DNA from: Haemonchus contortus
Lineage: Eukaryota; Nematoda; Chromadorea; Rhabditida; Trichostrongylidae
DNA: 64,000 bases
NCBI GenBank assembly: GCA_000469685.2
Contig: LS997565.1
Location: forward strand, 41,565,166 to 41,629,165
Direction: 5' to 3'
The number at the start of each line of letters is the position of its first letter. The stretch's first letter is position 1. The notes beneath the pieces are model-generated. The model saw nothing but the letters and a program-made list of their open reading frames with translations. It ran no database searches and had not been told where the DNA came from. The position numbers and the translations under genes are program-made. Positions 49,503-62,900 of this stretch are shown piece after piece.

Positions 49503-52500
49503 GTCTTACTATACCTCTGATATAATTGTGGATAAGTTCAGTGACCAATTACAGTGCTGATTGCAACGAATTCGAGTTATATGCTTACTCGATTCGTTTT
49601 GAAGAGTTCCTTCCATGAGTATACAATTTTACTTCCTGATAAACCACTTGGTTTACTTCCGGATAGGTAGAAGCGTGGAATCGCTGATTATAGGTGCCAC
49701 GGAAGTCTTGGCAATCAGTGTGGCAATGATTTATTCATCTCGTAACTGGAGAGAGCTTCATCGTTGATACTTTGCACAGATGAAGTGTTATGCGTGAGTA
49801 GGCTCTGATGAGGGGCTGGAACCAGGTTATCATGACCTCTCTTTCGGCAAACCCAGAAAAGTCGTATGAGGTTGAGAAATGACCTTGAAGTGCGCATTTC
49901 ATTAAAAAAAAGTACTGAGGGTCTTGTAATCGAAGTTGACAAATGAAAGTTTCAAAGGATAACTCTCCATTCAGAACATCAATCCTGTTCTCTTTCCCAT
50001 ACTTCGTATTCACTGGCTCACCCAGTTTCTTCGCTACTATGATCAGGGTTCCACAACATTCGTGATTAGAAGGTACCACTCTCCTTAGTCCGCTGTCCGC
50101 TTACCTCCCCGGCATCAAGACAAATTCCAGCAGTTTAGCATCCTAGGGAGAGAAATAGATTCAGGGTCAGAAACCTGATTGGTGCCTTCAGAAGAACCTT
50201 AAAATTATTTTCCTTGGAAGCCAGAAGTCCGATATTCGGAAAGTGGTCACTTTTGGGGATGTGTGGCTAGAAACTCTTTGTGAAAGAATGTGTTCAAGCA
50301 TAAGATGACAAACTAATGCGTAGAGAAGGCTGTCGCTTTTTTTGATAATTCGTGCCGTTCAGATCTAGCATATTTTCTATTATGTACTAGTTTGAAGCAC
50401 TTGAAGTTATGGCTCAAGAATCAAGGCTCAGACTCATTCAGTAACATTTTATCACAATGACGATACGATTTGGAGGAAAAGCATAGGACACAGCATCATA
50501 AAGAGCTCGAGCGTCATTTGATCACCGGATTTCACGATGAAGCACGTTTCTTGTTCAAATGAAATACAAGTCGACATTAAGCTAAGAAGGTCACGTTCTG
50601 TCTAATCCACTCTTACAGGTATATCCCCTTTGGGATGATGAAAAGGGACTGGACACTCAGCACTGATGAAATCTTCTGAAGTGCACCATACGTTTGATTC
50701 CCGAGCAACATTATGAAACTCTTTAGCATTCGGAAAACTCGTACGTTGGCAGATAGCGCCCTGATATCCCGTCAATTTCGGAGGGCATATACCTAACTGC
50801 GCATAAAGCCATGACCGGAGCGCTGATCTGGGGACGGTGGTGTGGGTTCTGAAGTTCTGAACGGTCAGTACAAATCTGCGTTGACCTCCACTGCACGATT
50901 GCTATGTTTTCCTTTGCAGGAATGGAGCGATCGCTGCGTTCCCATTCATCCCTCCACCCCCCCCCCCCCTGCAGAAGTCAATCTCATGAACGGTTGTGTG
51001 CCGCAAATGACAAGCATACGGTGGCTCTTACTAGGGACACCGTCTCCATCTCTACATCAACAAAAAAATTTAAAGGTCCTCTTGAGTGGGTACATTCACA
51101 TTTCTGGAACCCTTAAACCCTTATGACGTTCAATAGAAAGTGATGGTCATGGAGTGCATGAGTAAGGGTAAAATCAACCTACAAGTTCCAAATATTGGGG
51201 AACTTTTTGTGGTTTATTGTTCTTTGGTTTAGTAGTATCACGTCTGGAACGGCATTCTGTGCAGAATGTGAAAATAAAGAGTCTCAGTTGGTCTTTGGCC
51301 CAACGTGCCTTGTGCCGGCTTGTTATTTCCGCTGAATGCGAAAACAATCCTCTGCCGCTTTGTCGGCTTGTCCGATCAACAACACGTTATTTTAGTTTTT
51401 TCCTCCTGTAATTCTCTTTAATCTCATTACTGTTAGTATGTTTTCGAAGTTTTTGATAAATTGTAATCTGGTAGGGCAAAGAACAAATTCTTAGCTACAT
51501 TTCTATCTACTCAAAAGGTAAATGATGTTAGAAAAGCGAAGAAAAGACGGGAAGCGCCAAGGTTCTCAGAAAGAGACGATAATTTGAAATTTGGGGCCTT
51601 TTACGGGAAGAACAACCATTGATATTCCAAGGATATTCGTGTGGAAGGTAAGCAGGTGATAAGGTAGCAGCTTCAGCTTTCGTCCTCGCGTACGCGCCCG
51701 GCCTTCGACTTCAGGCTCCAGCGGAAGTCTGGGCATCGTTATACCTCACAAACTGATGTCTATCATTCAGGATACCGTAGTCATAGTGAGGTATTCGAGG
51801 GCCAGCATAGAGCAGTCTTTCCGGAATCTTACCAAGGTGAGGAGCAGTTCTTATGGTTGGGATCGAATCTCGTGAACCAACAATACTCTCAATGAGCCAT
51901 TGCAACTTTCTAGGAGTCAGCAGACCACACATGGATGCTTTCCTGTTTTTTGAAGCTATTACCCGTGCATGGCGCATACTGATATGCATAATCAGGGCTT
52001 GGAGGCTTTTTTCTCGTCCGTTTTGAATAAAACCAAAGAACAGGAAGATAAGCGCCCACAAAGTGCAGTCGTCATTCAAATGAGTTCGCATGCTATTGCA
52101 AACACTTTGCCACAACTGGTATTTCATTGTAGTTGAGAGTACTTATGCATATACTGTGCTATGCCCATAGATGTAATGTTGCTCAAAGGCGAGTAATCCG
52201 ACGGCCAAATTCGGTTCATTCAAACAATGCCAAAGCGGATTAGCCTTGGCTGGAAAGTTCAGTCGTACAGCGAGGATTATGCAAATCACCCGGCTAACCG
52301 AACTTCCTTCTTTTCGACGAACGCTAGCTAGCCAATGCTGCTGCTACTGTTGTTTTCGTTGACGGCATTCCCGTAGACGACATCAGCATTCAACGGGTTG
52401 AAACTAGGAGCTGCCGATGACCTCTGCCTGCCCAGTATTGACTAAAGAGTCCAGGGTACAAAGGGTTATCCAGGGTGTTGCAGTTTCAGTGTCAGATTTT

Positions 52501-52611
52501 GCTGACACCCTTTTTGTCTTTTCACCGGTTTGTCGACTAGGCCGGTCAGTCAATCTCAATATCGATGTATCCAACCTATGACTAGGAAGTTTCAAAGTTT
52601 TAAACTTTTTG
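49503..52611. other. Gene-poor region with an unassigned 138-codon frame
   Basis: Minus-strand 51711-52127 is an uninterrupted 138-codon frame (from MKYQLWQSVCNSM to NDAQTSAGA). No domain, signal peptide or splice partner was recognised. A C13 tract lies at 50957-50969. Nothing else supported. Confidence 0.35.
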
Positions 52612-52886
52612 GCGTTAATCAATCCTGTCTGAGGGGATGCGCCCCCGCACTAGACTTCCGTTCAGAATTGTTGTGGCGTAATGAGTGCCTAAGTGGCCTA
52701 TACAATGATTTGCGTGGCCAGCCGATGTACAAGTCAGTGCTTTTATCCCCCCAGACGAGTCTGGTACCAATTCACCGACCCCGGAGGGATGGAAGGCTTG
52801 GTTGGCCTAGGCGGGCATCGATCCGGGATTCGAATCCCTGACCGTGCGTGTGAGGTAGTGCGCCACTTGCCACTACAGTAATTCCC
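52612..52886 (-). mobile_element. tRNA-derived SINE, best-preserved copy
   Basis: On the minus strand the head contains GTAGTGGCAAGTGGCGCAC (A-box region) and the intact B box GGATTCGAATCCC. The family body follows (CCGGGGTCGGTGAATTGG, then TCGTCTGGGGGGATAAAAGC) and then the 3' part (AACGGAAGTCTAGTGCGGGG). Used here as reference for the other copies. Confidence 0.82.
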
Positions 52887-55800
52887 CCCTGACTGGACAG
52901 TAAGTTTGTAAAAATCAACTCCCAGAGTAACTAGATAGTTAACCTTGTGTTTGCCAACCAGTTGGAACAATGTTTTCGGAAGGTGTAGTAATTGTAGTTG
53001 CTCTGGGTGCAGTGTAATAGAAGTCAGTGCGCAATCGCTAAAATGGACGAGTTTTACTCTCTTAGTGGAATGTTGTTAGAATAAATGATAGAAATTCTCG
53101 AGGATTCTCATGAGAATGGATATTGTTGTAGGAAGTATGGGCCAGGTGGGGTAAAAGAAATGGCGATATCGAGCACGGCCTACTCAGATACCGAACTTCG
53201 TTGAAATGCGTGGCGTATCCTAGATCCAATGTGAAGGAAGCTTATCCTCCGTCGTATAGGTAGGCTGATATTTGAGCTGAATAACGAGAAATCTTCATCC
53301 TCAGTTCCATTCCTGTACCCCAGTAAACGAACAACTCTCGGAACCGTTTCAAAAAGTTAATTATGTCTTACTACATATGGTACAAAATTGATTAAGCGAT
53401 CAAACATTATTTATTTTTATAGAAATAAGCTGTCGTACGTCACTCACAGTTTACACAAACGATCCTATTAATGGGGAGATATATGAAGCCCTTCTAGAAA
53501 ATGCCATTTTATTGGCAATATTCTTCGATAATTTCTATTACACTCATAAATTTACGATTTATTTATGCCAGCACGATTTTACGAGAAGCTATAAGAATAA
53601 AATTTAATCTTATTCTATTTTACGCCAACACGTTCACACAATAACAATATTAATGAGCCGTAAAATGTGGCTTGATGCTGAAAACAGTTTTCATATTACG
53701 TTTTTCCCAATGGGAACAAAATTAGGGTTTTGGAAATTTATATTCATATAAAAAAGGTTCTTGACTGAATTGGTTACAATAAAGTTTGCGGCGGAATGAA
53801 AAAGCTACAAGCCTCTTTTAAAGTCACCCTATCGAGGTTTGATCAGCTTTTCGTCTGTTGGACATTCAAGCTGCCTCGAAAGCCTTTAGTTAGTGCTCAA
53901 TTATTTCCTAAGAAAGAACTATGCAACTGCGATATTTTCCTAAGCCTCACCTAATTCAAAAATTAGAGTATAACATTTGACCCGAAAAAAACGTTGCCAG
54001 GAGAAGGGCAAAGACTCCCATTCCCCTGATAACGTTAGCGAAGATATTTTTGTTCAAAAGCAGCAACCAGGCTTTTGTGGGGACAAAAGTGCGCCTACCT
54101 TCGATAGAGTCGAGAGACTGGAATACTTAAAAATCCAAAAATCGCTGAGCTGTCGTGGGCAGAGGTAAAAAGCTCCCAGAGATCTGCTTTTTTGAGCAGT
54201 GCCCCGATAGCAGCTCCACTCCTTCAAATCCCCAAATTTTACGTTTTTTTCCGGAATGATTCTAAAATCATAGACCCCTGGAATGTTTCATCACTGCCAC
54301 TTGACGTTTTTCGATTTCCGCTTTCCGATGTAATCCTGGAGAATCACTGAGTACACTCGCTCCTAGTACATTTGCTCCTAGCCCTCAGGGAATCCCGACA
54401 GTTCTCATGTTTTTCTTTTCAATTTAATTTCCTTCCATGAGATTGTTATCGAAAATTCTCTGAAGCAATTATTTACGTGACGGAAATTCGCTTTGATTCC
54501 ATGGATATTTTTAGGATCTGTGATTTAATCGGTCAGCTTCCGTCTTCAGAAATTGGAAGTTGATTTTGTATATGGCTGACTCATCTCTTACTGGGATGAT
54601 CGTTTCATTGCAAATCTATTAATAAGTTTTAATATTTTAATTTTTCTCTCTAAGCGATTTGTTAATGCGATGTGAATTAATTGAATATGGCTGTTTTTTT
54701 CAAAAAGGTACGACGCTTGAGAAAATCAGATTAAACTAGTGCATTAGGTCTATTAGGCGCTGCACACGACTCCGTGCCATGTGGTCCTTACTCGAATCGT
54801 ATGAAGGGGTTCTGCCGACTGATTAGATTTACCTAACAAAAAGCATTACTGCATGGATTACGCAGCGGTATTGTAAGTCATCAGGCTGTTAGTATCATCG
54901 AATTACTCGATGAATGCCCATGCATAATGGCATTAGGGGTAAAAATAAAATTAAATTCAAAAAATGTTCTCACAAAAATGTCAGGGCTCAAAAATGAGGT
55001 TAAACTGAAATGAGAGGTGTTAATAAGCGCTTTTTCAGTCCCAATTGGACAGATGACTTGGAGTCTTTGGTACAGGCTGCCTAGGCGGTTATGTCAAAGG
55101 CAGAAGTGCATTGTTTTTCAGCCTTCTGACACATGTACTGGTAGGAAACTCTATCCAATCCCCAGGCGAACGAAATCTCTGAACTTTGAAAGTGACACCC
55201 TAGCTATAAAAAAACCAAAAACAATTTTTGTTCTTCTCGCAACCGTATAGTGAAGGGATGGATTTCCAAGGGCCCCTTTGAGGTGCTTTGCTTGTTCCAG
55301 GTTCACTCAAAATCATGGCGACATCCGATTGCTTAACAGTTCCATCCAATATAGCTCATGGGGATAAGCTAAGGTATGTAAACGTGATATGTTTTCTCGT
55401 ACAAGACGAAGCTAGCATACCTATTCGGGAGAGATGGAAGCCAAAGGAGTCCGAGTAGGTATCAGCAGACAATGAGGTCGATCCGTGTCTAATGACGGCA
55501 GCATCTCCCTATCCAGCGACGAAGTTTATAGGTATCTAGGACCTCCGACACCATCTTTTTGCATTGAACCAAATTTAATATTTCATTTTATATTTTCTAT
55601 AATTTTATACAATTCTCTCTTCTTAGCTTAAAACTGCTTTAATTTCAGGCGATACGGCCGTTTAAGATGCACGTACATTGATGAAATTACATTATCTCTA
55701 GTGATTATGAAATGCTCGCTGTTATTAAATCCTAAATGTAAATGTTATTGGTGTTTTCAGGCATTATACAGCTGAATAAATGGCACGGAAAAAAGTTTTC

Positions 55801-58800
55801 TGAAGGGGGTAGGGAAGAAATGGAGTCGAAAGGGCTCACTTAGATACGACGTTTAATGAGATGCTCACTCATCCCTTATTCAAGCCATTTTATTCATCGT
55901 ATTCTGTATGAACAGCTTTCTGCCGCTATTATGAACATGATTGTGCGGTCCAATGGCTTCATAAGGGACAAAACAGTTGATTCAACAGCTGTTCTGAACA
56001 CCCCCATTAAAGAAGTGGGATCGATCGACATCTAGCACCTTTTCTGCCCTAGTGGTGGGTTCACCCCTACCATAGAACTAGAACCTACAGGGACTGCCCG
56101 AAGCTCTAACAAAGCCTACTCACTCACATGGGACTCATCTACGTCAGTCGCTACCATCATCGCATACGGATGTCCACGACTCGGGAGTAGGACACTCTGG
56201 TGGAAACGCCGTTCCTGCATAGTCTGGCCCTTATTTTCTTACTCATGCATCGATGAGTGTACCAAAAATCCCTCAGATTTGCAGTATTTGTAAATAGTGA
56301 CGAGATGTTTGTTTATAAAATTAAAAACCATACTTAAAGCAGCTTATAGGTCGGGAATTAGTGGTGCTTAAAGTTAATGCCGGACTGGATTAGCATTTTC
56401 ACAAATGTTGTTATTCAGACAAATACCATTTTTAGAGAACTTTGCTCTGCATTTGGGTTACGGTTCGGTTTCCGTTGTTTCGGTCCTCAAGTTCAGAGTT
56501 TTCCAAAAAATCGAGGAACAGAAGGGCTTTGGGTCTCCAGAATTCTGGTTATTTGACTTGAAACCAGGTGACGGATTGTTCTTACCTCGTCGAGATCGTC
56601 ACCTGGGTATCGTTGCTCTTCATGGGCCCCTATCTCTGGTCAGGCCAACTATGGCTACACAGGTGCTAGCAGTGCTTATGTCATGAGGCGCCTTACTTCA
56701 AAGAAAGGGGATACTTCTGAAACGAATCGATCCTCCAGACGGAACGGTCACAGTCTGAAATGTATCCGATCCCCAGGTTGTCTTCCTTATTCCTTCTTTT
56801 CCACCTATCTTCGTTCACTTCCGTGTGCTCTTCAGAAGAATACAAGATGAGTTTCTAGGAGTGAAATTGAGAGCAATGGAGAAAGAACCATCGCTAAGCT
56901 TTGTCAGAAATGACCAAATCCGTCTTAGGCTGATAACAGAGCGAAATAGGACTTTGAATGGCTTGTTTTTCTTGAGAAATTGCCAGCATTAAAGGGTCAT
57001 CAAGCCTAAAACCATGCCTTAATCAGAATCTTCATGGAACGTGCGCACATTCAATGGTCTGGGAAATCGTATAGATTGCAACGATCGGTCGTAGCTGTGG
57101 GAAAAGCCTATTGAATGTGATCCATTAGAATTCTATTTGAATGATGTGTTATCAAAATAGCCGTAACCGGCTATTCTGTTAGCCTTATAGGCCAGTCAAC
57201 CATCCAGCTCCTCGTTATCGTTATGGACGTTACTCAATTAGCCTGTGTGTTATTATTCTCGACCATCCTCCAACCGGAGATGAGATGAATACCGTTGTTG
57301 ATTAGCCGTGCAGTGTGGTGACGATAATGTAGCTGCAGCTGGCAGTTACGACTACGTTCGCTTTCCTTTCCATATTAGTACAGGTGGTGATTGCAAATAT
57401 AGATAATAGCTGTAGGCTGAGTACTTTTGTAAAATATTTACTCAGTTGCCTGACGAGGCTTATTATGGCCAAGTATCTTCCAATTGTTCACCTGGTTTCG
57501 GCAAAAGCTGCTCGGTATTCTGCAGCCAGGCGCCATCGTTGTTTCTCCCTTCGATAGCGCCTCTCCATTCCAGGAGGCGGGGTCTGGTTATTCAGAAGTC
57601 GAGAGGCGGTCCCGAACGTGATGCCGTCGCTGCTGCTCGACGCTCCCGGCAGCTCCCGTTCCCGTGCTCTTTTCCGGCGGCTATTCATTCCGCCTTCACA
57701 TACTCATCAAGTACAATGGTTTTTGTTGCGTTTTTTTCTTTCAAAACACTTTTTTCTTTTGCACTTCAGATCTTGTTCGAGGGAAACGTTCTGGGAAAAA
57801 ACTGAACTTGCACTTCTGATTTTCGAGCTCTTGGAAGTTTCACAAAAGACCACAGAACCTGACTGTCTTCAACCTTTTCTTTCCGGCCTCCACATTTGTT
57901 TTCTCAATGCTTCCATCTTTACTACTTGACTGCTACTCCTGCTACTACGCTTAGGAAGAAAGGCAGAAGTTTTGAACGTTTCGGAGAATTTCAAGAAGAA
58001 GTTCCCCTTAAAATGAAAGTTTTTTCATAAATTCTATGGGAAATCAATTGCTTTGGGTTGCGAATGCTCTGCAAAGTTTCTCTAGGGTCTCCCAATCACT
58101 GTTATGTAGCATTCATTGGATCGATTATAGCCCCAAAGGCATTATTAAAGTTGAAGTCATCCCAATCTACTGTTCATCTCGTAGGATCCCGCAAGGGTGA
58201 CCGTTTGGAGGGAGTTTACTAAATGAGTCAGACAATTCCCCGAACCGAATGCAGGGTTTTTGTTTGAGCATTAACATTCTTCCATTCTTCGATTCGTTCT
58301 AGGTTATGGGTTTGATATCAACGATAAGAAAGAAAGATATAAAAGCCAATAGAATCAGTATTATTTGCTCATCGTTAGTGTTTTCCTGTAGACAACCCCA
58401 AGCCGTCCCTCGATGTGCACAGAACATACCGCCTTGGAATGTTATCGTTGGGAATGGGATATGTCATGGGAGTATAGGACTAGCTTCGCAAGATCCATTG
58501 AAGTACAATTTGCATTTTTCTGGTCACTTTTGGGTTTTCGCACCATGCAAATCGCCCCGAACACTCCACGAAACCCTACGGAAATCCCTACTTGTGATTG
58601 GCCCAGACCCACATGTTGCCTTCCGGATTGCCCACGCACTGGACGGGTGAATCCATGCAGCTTACTTTCTTTTGCCTATCTCATGCAGTTTTCATTTGCC
58701 GAATAAGTTTTTTTTCGACCGTCTTTTCCAAATGTGATGAGTCTAGCCGAATCTAGCCAAGTGTATCGTTTTTGCTGAGGGTATTCAATGAATAAGTAAG

Positions 58801-59249
58801 AAACTCTACTATTCAGTAATTCTGTGATTAAAAATTAAAATCCAATGAATGGCTTATCATGTGCACTTTGGTTTTTAGCAGAATTTTAGGAATTTCTGAT
58901 GGTAAGAATAGCTCTGATAAGCACTCAGCCGTCTTTTTTACACATTTTTTTGAGCTCTTAAAGGCTTATCTCCTTGCCAGCCGTCATCACTATCTTATCA
59001 TCTTATCGTCATCGCAAACTTTTTCTGCTTCATTCGAATAATGTATCCTGGATCGGAAAACAAAGTGGAACGTATCGCTAAGCCTACAGTACTAGTAAGG
59101 CCTGCCGAGAATACAGCCATGCATTTGATTTTGCCTCAACAGGTCTAGCTTAAGTCTACACCATTTTGTTCCGTTCTAACGCTCTCGAATAGTAGTCTTG
59201 GCATAAATCACTAAATCATGTAAAATTGCCCCTACCTGGCCCGTGATCC
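52887..59249. other. Gene-poor region
   Basis: No supported gene. The stretch 57480-57720 is more GC-rich with overlapping frames on both strands (minus 57488-57688 is Arg-rich) and could be an exon or promoter region. Frames at 58306-58706 lack splice context. Confidence 0.35.
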
Positions 59250-59425
59250 GCAGAATGGGGGTTTTGTTCAAGTCCCACCAGTCAACTCTTTAAACCTCCC
59301 AAGAAGAGACGATACCAATTCAGCCCGGAGGAATTCAAGGTTCGGTGAACTCAGACAGCTCCAGCCCGGAATTAGATTCCCAGACCATGGGTCTGGCAGC
59401 ACGTCATGTCGAGCAACCACCTCAG
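59250..59425 (-). mobile_element. tRNA-derived SINE, diverged copy
   Basis: CAAGTCCCACCAGTCAACTC, TTTAAACCTCCCAAGAAGAG, then ACCAATTCAGCCCGGAGG and the end GCAACCACCTCAG keep the family order with many substitutions and small deletions. Confidence 0.6.
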
Positions 59426-59714
59426 CCCCAGTTTCATTAGGATGATCGCAAATGTTATTTGATTATATAGGTCATTTTTCAGCTTACTACTGGTTATCCA
59501 TTTATGAAAACTGAAAGCGACTCTTCATAATCCCGTAATTTGAGATAAATGCTAACGAACCAAGCAATTATGTTTGAGAAAATAACGCAGTAATTGAAGA
59601 AATCGAGCTAATGTCCCGCTCATGGCATCGCTTTCCTGCTACAACATTTCCTACTATTTAGCGTTACCATTTCGCATCGAAATCGTTTTCAAGGAAAGCT
59701 TTATTCTTGTAAGT

Positions 59715-59935
59715 AACGGGGCATGGCCAAGGGGTCCTGTGTGCCGTAGTGGTCCAACCACACACCACACCACACCCAAACCGTGTAGTTCACCGGCCTC
59801 TGACGGGAGCGCATATTTGAGGTATGGGGTTCGAAATCCCTGCTGCCAAAATCGATGCATTTTGATCTCGACTCAACATCGTGGAATTTAGAATTGAACC
59901 CACAATAAACATCAACAGTAAACAAAACCAAACAG
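59715..59935 (+). mobile_element. Second tRNA-like SINE type
   Basis: Plus-strand GGGGCATGGCCAAGGGGTCC resembles a tRNA 5' half with A box (TGGCCAAGGGGT). It is followed by a CA-rich insertion and, about 100 bp on, GGGGTTCGAAATCCC as a B box. A tail (TTTAGAATTGAACCCACAAT, then AAACA-rich sequence ending near 59935) follows. It shares no body sequence with the other SINE family. Too long between boxes for a functional tRNA. Confidence 0.55.
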
Positions 59936-62900
59936 ATTGACTTCACTGTCGACAGCTCGTGTCAGTCTGTGCGATGTAGTGTCTCAGAGGTTGGTTATAG
60001 CTTGTCCGGCTGGCTTACGTTGTCCAACCGACTCTAAGCCAAACAACCCATTCTTTTACCGAAACTGGAGGCGTTCAATTTATTTGAAGAAACCAAGTGA
60101 AGATAAGACAGCCACAGCCACTGAATTTAGAGATATCATTTACCTAATCGAATGCTCCCAAATTTGGAACGATTGCAAGTGCGTGGCGTATATCGAGCCA
60201 AAAAATACAGCCAGCTGCCAGGTCCCTGTTGTTGATTTTTCGGTGACCGGCCCCCACAGGACATCATTTACCTCCACTCTTCAGTGGACAAGCCGAGCTG
60301 GAAACATGGCGCATCCTGGTATGGCGAAATCTTAAGTCAGTCTCAGCGGCCTCGACGGTCCCCACGACGTTTGTTACCTAGCGCATAGCGACTTTTCACA
60401 ATAGCATTCAAAGGTCATGTTGCTAGGGATTGTGTTGGGAATGGCCGGCCGACTGTTGGGTTTTTCCCCGAGATGTTTTCCGGCGTCGACGGCTCGAACG
60501 CCTTTCTTCGTCATCGTCGTTGTTCACTCTTACTACATCGTGACTCAACAGCCGTCGAAGTCGGAAAATCGACTTGGCTCTTGGCCAAACCTCGTTTTTG
60601 CTACAAACGCAATTCAGTTTCATCACCACATTACACCGTCTCGTAGATACGCCTTATCAAAATACCCTATTAAACAGTCTGTGCCGATAACGCCATCGTT
60701 AACGACCATGTTCCCTAAGCGATAATGGGTTTGCGGAGCTCGTCGGGATTCTGGAACTGTTCTCTGTTTTCCACGTGGTCACTGGCCTTCACAAACCCGG
60801 CAACTCGTACCCTGGCACTGGCCGTTCGGCTGATGTCCTTTGCAGCTTAGCCCTTTTTGTTGTCAGTCCATTTGGGGACGAGTTTCACGTGAATGTAAAA
60901 CTAAAATTACCCAATAACACTGCGTTTATGTGTACATACCGATAAGGGGCTTTGATAAGATAGCGTCGGGGTGTATTTTGTCTGACTGGCCTCTTCACCC
61001 TCTACGATCCAAGGCTTCCCCATCGTACCGTCATACATAGCATCTATTGAAATGTGTTTGTCGTAATTGCGGTTCTTACGCCTTTGTTCACGTCATAATA
61101 GATGTCTTTGTGCCGATGTGTGTGTATGTGTGTGTACACCACGTTTTATTCTCTTTCTTCACTTTGGTTGAATACCATTCTGATTCAGCAGTGGACGGCG
61201 GCGGTTGTGGCCAGAAAGGCCGCTGAAGTTAGTCAGTCAGAATGCACTAACGAGGTTGTTCAGACGTACTTCCGGTGTTTCCGCTTGGTTAAGTAGTATT
61301 GGCCGAAAGGTCACAATTCGTCAAGGGAAACTGGCAGTACTGGGCTGTTCGCAGTATGCTGAAGCTGCCACCTCGACGTCATTTTTTTGAATAATGCATC
61401 GATGCCCAGGGTATAATTATAAATTTATAAATGTCACCAGGGCTGTGTTCATATCGACCGTCCCTTTTGTTTGGAATCGTGGTTTTGAAATTCGTTTCCC
61501 TCTTATTCAGCTGACCATGCGATCTTTTCCTGATGCTCTTCACATTATCAGCTTATTGCAAAGATCTTTCCCTTCACTTCTTTTGTTTGGTTTGAACTTT
61601 CGGGCTACTCGAGCTTCAAAAAGTAGTTACATTGAAGAAATGATGCAATTGAGGTGCAAAAAGGTAACCCCGGAAAATACCCAAGTAATAGCGCTTCCAG
61701 GGGTCCAGGGGTCAGTCAACCGGCACGTTTCTGTCCCAAAACTTCTACGTTGAAGTGACAGAAACTAGCTGACCTATAACAGTAGAAGTTTTGGTATGCC
61801 TAGGCTGCACCTCCCGCCTAGTTCTTCCCAAGCCAGAGACTAGACCTATCCACGTGCCTAGAGGACCTCGAGTTGGCTTTTCCTGGAACTGTTTTTCATC
61901 TAGAGCAGTTACCAAACAGGAACTGCTTGAAAACATCAAACCACCTTTTGTTAAGAAGATCAGCGACACGTGAATTTTCAAGATTATGTGTATGGTAAAG
62001 TAATTGCCCGTTTTCTGCTTGACTAGATCTTTACGCAATTTTTATGGTTGAGTGGACCTACATTGCTCTTATCGTTCGAGCGTGATCGCATCGTGAAGCT
62101 ACTACACTGGAGTTGCCTATAACTGAAGACTTGATGAGTCTTGAAAGGCCAGGGAGCCAATTCCTTCAGCTCAGAACATTTCGCTCCCCAAGCCGGGCCA
62201 TCGACTGCTGATAGACGGAGGTTGTTTCGGGTGAAAATGATAGGTTTCCTCGAGGTAATCAGGAACATCTGTAGGGCTTCTACAAAGAGGACTAGAGCTT
62301 CATGTTAGTCTTCCCCGTGCTCTAGAAGTACTCATTTCATGAGGTAGGTCTTCAGGATTATATTGCAGTTATACATCCTTCTGAAGGTTCCTCGATGAAA
62401 ATATTAGCCCTTCACCATTCAAAGGGTAATTTTGGAGACCTGAGTCATCGATAAGCTATCTGAGCTCTACGTGGTTCTTTTTAGGTGAATCTGGGAATGA
62501 CGTATTGGTCTTGAGATCAATGTCATGAAAGTTTTTAAGAAGAGGAGCTGAAAATAGTGGAAAACCAGAGGGGGGAATCTTCATGCAATGCTTTTAGGTG
62601 ATTTTTAATTATCAAATTTTTTGCCTGTATGATTCCTGGTGATTCATGGAATGCTTTGTTTAACTGTACAAACATGCTCCGAATGGGATGATTTGAAATT
62701 CAACAACAATTCAAAAAAGGGAAAAATTTAGAAAATCGAGAAAAATTGGGCACGAAAAGTTTTTATTGTGACTTCATTAAAACTTTTACAAAACAACTGG
62801 GTATTTATTCAATTGAAAATGAATAGAAGCTATGCATAATTTATTCTTACAGGGAATTCAGGTATCTACCCACATCCTTCTAGAAAAGTTTGATTAGACC

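Noticed and set aside
51711..52127. 138-codon minus-strand frame
   Set aside because: Length is borderline, no recognisable domain or signal, and no supporting exon on either side. Kept only as part of the gap description.
59715..59860. Possible tRNA with GGTTCGAAATCC
   Set aside because: The distance between A- and B-box-like motifs (about 100 bp) and the lack of a closing acceptor stem rule out a normal tRNA; a SINE-like origin is more likely.
60423..60629. Polar Arg/Asp-rich minus-strand frame
   Set aside because: It looks somewhat protein-like, but no donor or acceptor in phase was found, and the opposite strand is also open over the same interval.
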